Shown here one piece after another: positions 7,042 through 11,192 of a stretch of DNA of 11,192 nucleotides. Below the pieces are notes generated by a model. It was not told where the DNA came from, did not search any database, and saw only the letters and a program-made list of their open reading frames with translations. The first letter of the stretch is position 1. The number at the start of each line of letters is the position of its first letter. The DNA lies in NCBI GenBank assembly GCA_937926195.1, contig CALEXZ010000155.1:1-11192 (forward strand), read 5' to 3'. Origin of the DNA: an uncultured Actinomyces sp. (lineage in GTDB: Bacteria; Actinomycetota; Actinomycetes; Actinomycetales; Actinomycetaceae). Position numbers and translations under genes: made by a program.

Positions 7042-7062
7042 CCATACCCCTCGGGGGTATGG
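7042..7062 (+). promoter_or_regulatory. Perfect palindrome resembling a CsoR/RicR-type operator
   Basis: CCATACCCC (7042-7050) and GGGGTATGG (7054-7062) are perfect 9-bp arms around TCG. The core reads TACCC-N5-GGGTA (7045-7059), the form known for copper-responsive RicR/CsoR-family operators in actinobacteria; related sensors of the same fold respond to persulfides. It lies 24 bases before the preferred start of the binding-protein gene. I see no convincing -35/-10 pair beside it, so an mRNA hairpin function is an equal alternative. Confidence 0.35.
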
Positions 7063-7085
7063 CCTCAACAGGAATGAGCACCACC

Positions 7086-8747
7086 ATGGCACGCACTCTG
7101 AACCCCAGCCGCCGCAGCCTTCTTGCCGGCGCAGGGCTGTCCGCCCTCGCCCTGACGCTCGCCGCCTGCGGGGCCGACTCCTCCGGGTCCTCCGGCTCCG
7201 CCCAGGCGAGCGCCGGCGGCCGGCTCGGCATCCTCACCTCCTCCACCGACATCAACTGGGACCCCGCCAAGAGCCAGTCGATGCCCGTGACCTCCCTCGC
7301 CCTCGTCCACCGCAGGCTCACCACCTGGGCCCTGAGCGAGGGCTCCGAGGTCACGGTCGTGCCGGACCTCGCCACCGACACCGGCACCGTCTCCGAGGAC
7401 GGCCTGTCGTGGACCTACACCCTCAAGGACGGCGTCCTCTTCGAGGACGGCACCGCCATCACCTCCGCGCACGTCAAGTACGGCCTGGAGCGCTCCTTCG
7501 CCCCCGCCCTCGCCGGCGGCCTGACGTACCACAAGACCCTCCTGGCCGGCACCGAGGGCTACGCCGGACCCTTCGACGGCGCCCACCTGGACTCCATCGA
7601 GACCCCGGACGACAAGACGATCGTCTTCCACCTGCGCCAGACCTACGGTGATTGGCCGTGGATCGTCGCGCAGCCCGCCTTCGCCCCGGTCCCCGAGGAC
7701 AAGGACGACGTCGCCACCTACGCCCGCACGCCCGTCGCCTCCGGGCCCTACCGCGTCCAGGAGTACTCCACCGGCGTCTCGACCACCCTCGTGCGCAACG
7801 AGCGCTGGTCCGCCGACACCGACGAGGTGCGCCTGGCCCTGCCGGACACCATCGTCTTCGAGCTCGGTCAGGACGAGTCGACCTCCGTCCAGCGCATCAT
7901 CGCCTCCGCCGGCGACGACGCCAACGCCTTCTGCGCCGACCGCGTCGCCTCCGCCCAGCTCGCGCAGATCTCCGGCAACGCCGACGCCGCCGAGCGCCTG
8001 GCGACCCCTGAGGAGGGCGGCCCGCTGCAGTACCTGGCGATCAACACCGAGCGCGTCACCGACGTCGAGGTCCGCCGGGCCATCGCCCAGGCGGTGGACA
8101 AGGAAGCCGTCGTCTCCGCCCTGGGAGGCCGGCTCGGCGCAGTGGCCGCCACCACCTACATCGCCCCCGGTATCCCCGGCCGCGTCGCCTACGACTCGTA
8201 CCCGACCGACGCCGCGGCCGCCTCCGCAGCCCTGGCCGGCAAGAGCGTCGGCACGCTCATCCTCCTGGCCGCCAACGACACCGCCAGCCAGGCGGTCGCC
8301 GAGGCTGTCCAGCAGTCCCTGAGCGAGGCGGGCCTGACGGTGACCATTGACCCGCAGGAGGGCGAGGTCTACGAGGAGCGTGTTACCCAGGGCGACGGCT
8401 CCACCTACGACCTCGCCATCGGCTCATGGAACGCGGACTTCCCCTCCGCCAACGCCTACATCCAGCCGCTCTTCTCCTCCTCGGAGATCGGTGGCGGCGG
8501 CGTCAACATCTCGCGCTACTCCAACGCCGAGGTCGACGCCGCCATCGCGGACGCCGTCGCCACCCTCGACGCCGACGAGGCCGGAGCCAAGTGGGCGGCC
8601 ATCGACCAGCAGATCGCCGCCGACGTGCCCGTGGTGCCGCTGGCCAACCGCCGCAACAGCTTCCTGGCGGGCTCGGGCGTCACGGGCTTCTTCGTCGAGT
8701 CCTACCCGGCGTACCCGAACTACCTCGTCGTCGGGGTGGGCGCCTGA
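7086..8747 (+). CDS. Family-5 substrate-binding lipoprotein of the ABC importer
   Basis: A 553-residue extracytoplasmic solute-binding protein (SBP_bac_5 class). The N-terminus has SRRSLL (8-13), a Tat-like twin-arginine motif. A hydrophobic stretch follows, then the lipobox LAAC with C28 as the lipidated cysteine, and a Ser/Gly-rich linker. Family landmarks include LSWTYTLKDGVLFEDGTAIT (about residues 109-128), where the family has WTFKLRxxVKFHDGxPxT, followed by SGPYRVQEY and a late DLAIGSWNADFPSANAY stretch. I chose ATG 7086 because it puts the twin-arginine motif 9 residues in. In-frame ATGs at 7059 and 7074 are possible but lack good ribosome binding sites, and a weak AGGA (7070-7073) serves 7086. 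It captures the substrate for the two permeases; oligopeptide, glutathione or metal chelate cannot be told apart from sequence alone. Its stop overlaps the ATPase start as TGATG. Confidence 0.92.
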   Translation: MARTLNPSRRSLLAGAGLSALALTLAACGADSSGSSGSAQASAGGRLGILTSSTDINWDPAKSQSMPVTSLALVHRRLTTWALSEGSEVTVVPDLATDTGTVSEDGLSWTYTLKDGVLFEDGTAITSAHVKYGLERSFAPALAGGLTYHKTLLAGTEGYAGPFDGAHLDSIETPDDKTIVFHLRQTYGDWPWIVAQPAFAPVPEDKDDVATYARTPVASGPYRVQEYSTGVSTTLVRNERWSADTDEVRLALPDTIVFELGQDESTSVQRIIASAGDDANAFCADRVASAQLAQISGNADAAERLATPEEGGPLQYLAINTERVTDVEVRRAIAQAVDKEAVVSALGGRLGAVAATTYIAPGIPGRVAYDSYPTDAAAASAALAGKSVGTLILLAANDTASQAVAEAVQQSLSEAGLTVTIDPQEGEVYEERVTQGDGSTYDLAIGSWNADFPSANAYIQPLFSSSEIGGGGVNISRYSNAEVDAAIADAVATLDADEAGAKWAAIDQQIAADVPVVPLANRRNSFLAGSGVTGFFVESYPAYPNYLVVGVGA

Positions 8748-10522
8748 TGGGCGGGGAGGAGACCCGGTCCCCGGCCGGCGCCACCGGCGAGGCGGGGGAG
8801 CCGACGGCAGGGGGGAGGCCCAGCCCGACGGCGGGGACGCAGCCCGGCCCGGCGGCGGCCCTCAGCCTGCGCGGCTTTGGCGTGTCCTTCGCGGGCAGCC
8901 CGCGTCCTGCCAGCGCCGACGTCACCCTCGACCTCGTTCCCGGACGGGTCCTCGCCCTCGTGGGCGAGTCCGGCTCAGGCAAGTCGGTCACCGCCATGGG
9001 GGCGCTGGGTCTCCTCCCCCCGACCGCCACCGTCACCGGCTCCGCCCTCATGCGTCAGGGCGACGACGACGGTATCGAGCTCGTCGGTGCCCCGCGCCGC
9101 GTCCTGGACGACGTGCGCGGGCGACTGGTCGGCACCGTCTTCCAGGAACCGACCACCGCCCTCGACCCGCTCGAGACCGTCGCCTCCCAGATCGGCGAGG
9201 CGATACGCGCCCACGAGGGCCGCGTGTGCCGACGGGACCTGAGGCGGCGGGTCCTCCGCCTCCTTACGCGCGTCGGCCTGGGTGAGGGCGAGGACCTGGA
9301 GCGCATCGCCCGCTCCTACCCTCACCAGCTCTCCGGCGGCCAGCTCCAGCGCGCCTGCATCGCCCTGGCCATGGCCTGCGGGCCCCGCGTCCTCATTGCC
9401 GACGAGCCCACGACCGCCCTCGACGTCACCGTCCAGGCGGGCATCCTCGACCTGCTGCGCGAGCTCACCCTCACGGGCGTCGCCGTCCTGCTCATCACCC
9501 ACGACATGGGAGTCGTCGCGGACGTGGCCGACGACGTCGCCGTCATGCGCCACGGGCGGATCGTCGAGCGCGGCGAGGTCCGCGCTGTCTTCCACCGCCC
9601 CCGCCACCCCTACACCCGCCAGCTGCTCGACGCCGTGCCGCGCCTGGACTCCCTGCGCCAGGAGAACCCCTTCGAGGCGGTGGCCCGCGAGATGGCGCCG
9701 CGCGACGAGCGTGTGGACAACGTCGTCGAGGTCACGGACCTCAACGTCGTCTACCGCAACGGTCGCCGTCGCCTGCACGCCGTGCACGACGTCAGCCTCA
9801 CTATCGCCGCTGGGGAGGTCCTCGGCCTCGTGGGCGAGTCCGGCTCCGGCAAGTCGACCATCGCCGGCACTCTCACGGGCCTGGTGCCCGTGACCTCCGG
9901 CTCCGTGCGCGTGGGCGGCGTCGAGGTCGCCGGCGCCGGACGCCGGGCCCTGCTGCCGGCGAGGCGCAGCACCGGCGTCGTCTACCAGAACCCGGCCTCC
10001 TCGCTGAACCCGCGGCGCACGGTCGGCTCCTCCGTCGCCGAGCCGCTCGTCATCCACGGGGGACTGGGCCCGGCGGAGCGCCGCCGACGGGTAGGAAAGC
10101 TGTTCGACGCCGTACACCTGCCGGCCTCGATGGTTGAGCGCTACCCGCATGAGATGAGCGGCGGCCAGCGTCAGCGCGTCGCCATCGCCCGCGCCCTGGC
10201 TCTGGATCCGCGCCTGGTCATTGCTGACGAGCCGACCAGCGCCCTGGACGTGTCCGTCCAGGCGGTCGTTCTCGACCTGCTGCGCGAGCTCCAGCGCGAG
10301 CTCGGCTTCGCCTGCCTCTTCGTCTCCCACGACCTCGCCGTCGTCGACGCGGTCGCCGCCCGCACCCTGGTCCTCTCGCGGGGGCGGGTCGTCGAGGAGG
10401 GCGTGACCGAGCAGGTGCTCGCCCGCCCGCAGCAGGACTACACGCGCCGACTCGTGGCGGCCGTGCCCGTTCCGGACCCGGACGTCCAGGCCGCCCGCCG
10501 CGCCCGCCGTCGGGCCGCTTGA
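8747..10522 (+). CDS. Fused double ABC ATPase (DppD-DppF/GsiA-like) of the peptide-class importer
   Basis: A 591-residue cytoplasmic protein with two complete nucleotide-binding domains in one chain. Domain 1 has Walker A GESGSGKS (73-80), Q-loop Q133, signature LSGGQ (195-199), Walker B VLIADEP (215-221) and H252. Domain 2 has Walker A GESGSGKS (363-370), Q-loop Q414, signature SGGQRQR (471-477), Walker B LVIADEP (490-496) and H528. HPYTRQLLDAVP (287-298) marks the oligopeptide-type C-terminal extension of domain 1; the second domain has only QQDYTRRLVAAVP. All catalytic residues are present in both halves, so both sites should hydrolyse ATP. Residues 1-36 are low-complexity Gly/Pro/Thr. The start ATG overlaps the binding-protein stop (TGATG). 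Fused ATPases of this kind occur in glutathione (GsiA) and microcin C/peptide (YejF) importers, whereas classical Dpp/Opp systems use two proteins. Confidence 0.94.
   Translation: MGGEETRSPAGATGEAGEPTAGGRPSPTAGTQPGPAAALSLRGFGVSFAGSPRPASADVTLDLVPGRVLALVGESGSGKSVTAMGALGLLPPTATVTGSALMRQGDDDGIELVGAPRRVLDDVRGRLVGTVFQEPTTALDPLETVASQIGEAIRAHEGRVCRRDLRRRVLRLLTRVGLGEGEDLERIARSYPHQLSGGQLQRACIALAMACGPRVLIADEPTTALDVTVQAGILDLLRELTLTGVAVLLITHDMGVVADVADDVAVMRHGRIVERGEVRAVFHRPRHPYTRQLLDAVPRLDSLRQENPFEAVAREMAPRDERVDNVVEVTDLNVVYRNGRRRLHAVHDVSLTIAAGEVLGLVGESGSGKSTIAGTLTGLVPVTSGSVRVGGVEVAGAGRRALLPARRSTGVVYQNPASSLNPRRTVGSSVAEPLVIHGGLGPAERRRRVGKLFDAVHLPASMVERYPHEMSGGQRQRVAIARALALDPRLVIADEPTSALDVSVQAVVLDLLRELQRELGFACLFVSHDLAVVDAVAARTLVLSRGRVVEEGVTEQVLARPQQDYTRRLVAAVPVPDPDVQAARRARRRAA
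8951..8986 (+). repeat. Walker A direct repeat, copy 1 (copy 2 at 9821-9856)
   Basis: This 36-base stretch matches 9821-9856 at 34 of 36 positions. It encodes LALVGESGSGKS in domain 1 against LGLVGESGSGKS in domain 2. The similarity is unusually high at wobble positions for two anciently duplicated domains. Strong codon bias explains part of it; gene conversion is possible. Confidence 0.6.
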
Positions 10523-10550
10523 CCGTCTCTTACATCCCCGGCGGTCCGGA

Positions 10551-10575
10551 CGGCAGGGCCCCAGCAGACCTGCCG
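10551..10575 (+). terminator. Candidate terminator of the ABC transporter operon
   Basis: CGGCAGG (10551-10557) and CCTGCCG (10569-10575) form a perfect 7-bp GC-rich stem with an 11-base loop, 28 bases after the ATPase stop. A self-complementary GTCCGGAC (10544-10551) adjoins it. There is no U-tract. It is weaker than the 4701-4751 hairpin, so read-through into the next gene is possible. Confidence 0.4.
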
Positions 10576-10610
10576 GGTTCCGCCTGACGTAAAACGCGTG
10601 GCGAACTTGC

Positions 10611-10659
10611 GTCTCAGGCCTCACCATTGAGGTGGGTGTGTCCACCGGCGCCCCGAGAC
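10611..10659 (+). other. Inverted-repeat-rich region before the GST-like gene
   Basis: Three possible pairings are nested here: GTCTC (10611-10615) with GAGAC (10655-10659), CCTCA (10619-10623) with TGAGG (10628-10632), and GGTGG (10631-10635) with CCACC (10642-10646). The last two compete for 10631-10632. It could be a structured 5' leader or a protein operator. The arms are short and chance is a real alternative. I see no convincing promoter in 10523-10681. Confidence 0.2.
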
Positions 10660-10681
10660 ACCGCCGAGTCTGGAGGACACG

Positions 10682-11192
10682 ATGGCCATCGCCACCTCGC
10701 ACCGCTTCGCCTCCGGGGACCTTGCCCCCGAGCCCGGCCGCTACCGCCTCGTTGCCTCCGGCCTGTGCCCCTGGTGCCGCCGGGTCCTCATTGCTCGTCG
10801 CCTGCTGGGCCTGACCGAGGCGCTTCCTGTCTCCTGGTGCTACGGGCGCGGCGAGGACGGCTACTGGGAGCTGACCGACGGCACCGGCGAGCCCGGTGAG
10901 GACCCCGTCCTCGGGGCGCGCTCGCTCGCCGAGGTCTACGCGAGCACACCGGGGCACAAGGACCCGCTGACCATCCCCGCGCTGGTGGACACCACCACCG
11001 GGCAGGTCGTTTGCGACGACTCCGGTGCCCTCCTTTTCGACCTCGCCACCGCCTGGTGGGACCTGCACGCCCCCGGGGCCCCGGATCTCTACCCCATGGA
11101 CCGCCGTAACTCCACCGACGCCTGGGACGCCTGGATCGGCGAGCACGTCAACCGGGCCTACGGCGTCGCCACCCACAGTGAGGACGAGGAGG
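10682..11192 (+). CDS. Glutathionyl-hydroquinone reductase-like (ECM4/YqjG, omega-GST type) protein, 3' partial
   Basis: 170 residues are visible and the frame is open to the window edge. The ATG at 10682 has an excellent ribosome binding site, GGAGGA (10672-10677). GRYRLVASGLCPWCRRVLIARRLLGL (residues 19-44; the key part is CPWC at 29-32) matches the thioredoxin-fold entry of the ECM4/YqjG family, whose usual motif is CPWA or CPWS. TIPALVDTTTGQVVCDDSG (about 93-111) matches the family segment V-P-V-L-x-D plus ESA-type residues that hold the thiol. DLYP (about 136-139) and the later VNRAYGVA resemble the start of the helical C-terminal domain. Known members reduce glutathionylated hydroquinones using a thiol cofactor. 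In actinobacteria the cofactor could be mycothiol or another thiol. CPWC supplies a possible resolving cysteine (C32). It lies 159 bp after the transporter and may share its thiol theme. The family call is good; the reaction is inferred. Confidence 0.82.
   Translation, partial: MAIATSHRFASGDLAPEPGRYRLVASGLCPWCRRVLIARRLLGLTEALPVSWCYGRGEDGYWELTDGTGEPGEDPVLGARSLAEVYASTPGHKDPLTIPALVDTTTGQVVCDDSGALLFDLATAWWDLHAPGAPDLYPMDRRNSTDAWDAWIGEHVNRAYGVATHSEDEE

Noticed and set aside
8426..8746. Extension of the ATPase gene upstream to 8426
   Set aside because: The added segment overlaps the conserved end of the binding protein in another frame and is Arg-rich. The ATG at 8747 gives a normal TGATG coupling with the upstream stop.
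5988..8747. A 919-codon open frame that would fuse a novel N-terminal domain to the binding protein
   Set aside because: Its first part (5988-7085) runs out of frame through the well-conserved DppB-like permease and encodes low-complexity Arg/Pro/His-rich protein. The real gene starts near 7086 with a Tat-like lipoprotein signal.
10523..10681. Promoter for the GST-like gene (TTGACC at 10519, TTGCGT at 10607, TAAAAC at 10590)
   Set aside because: None of these has a partner box at 16-19 bp spacing, so I cannot support a promoter from sequence.
8975..11176. A 733-codon antisense open frame
   Set aside because: It mirrors the fused ATPase and GST-like genes; the Gly/Val/Asp/Arg-rich product is a by-product of GC-rich third positions, with no family motif.
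1..11192. tRNA, rRNA, CRISPR array, insertion sequence or phage genes
   Set aside because: I saw no repeat-spacer pattern, transposase, integrase or structural RNA signature on either strand; composition looks uniform throughout.

Overview
The window is GC-rich DNA with strong G/C preference at third codon positions and long mirror-image open frames on the opposite strand. The protein types (an actinobacterial-style HSP90-like ATPase with a giant TPR partner, a Tat-type lipoprotein, and peptide-transporter permeases of the CxxxC-loop type seen in actinomycetes) point to a high-GC actinobacterium. An Actinomyces-like member of the Actinomycetaceae is my best guess, but the genus is inference only. 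Every real gene I can support lies on the + strand.

Region 1 (2-4658) is a two-gene translationally coupled unit. It holds an HSP90-family ATPase whose N-terminus lies outside the window (2-1663) and a 1002-residue helical-repeat/TPR protein that overlaps it by 14 bases (1650-4658). A perfect 18-bp inverted repeat at 4701-4751 probably terminates this unit.

Region 2 (4659-4987) has no large gene but is the most informative part of the window. After the terminator it holds a plausible promoter (4790-4819), then an 11-codon leader ORF (4884-4919) encoding MTKRMCLCCCR, with four cysteine codons in its last six sense codons. Several mutually exclusive RNA stems follow, one of which can mask the ribosome binding site of the next gene. 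This is the arrangement expected of a cysteine-responsive translational attenuator.

Region 3 (4988-10522) is a complete four-gene ABC importer of the peptide/nickel/glutathione class, in the order DppC-like permease, DppB-like permease, family-5 substrate-binding lipoprotein, fused double ATPase. The coding regions overlap or abut, except for a 101-bp gap before the binding-protein gene. That gap carries a GC-rich hairpin and a perfect palindrome of the form TACCC-N5-GGGTA, which resembles the operators of the CsoR/RicR family.

Region 4 (10523-11192) has a probable terminator, a structured upstream region, and the start of a glutathionyl-hydroquinone-reductase-like (ECM4/YqjG, omega-GST-type) protein with a CPWC active site. 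This gene runs off the window.

Taken together, the cysteine-coded leader, the peptide-class importer and the thiol-dependent reductase suggest that regions 2-4 serve sulfur or low-molecular-weight thiol acquisition, for example cysteine-containing peptides or glutathione. The leader and the protein families are read directly from the sequence. The substrate and the regulatory mechanism are inference.
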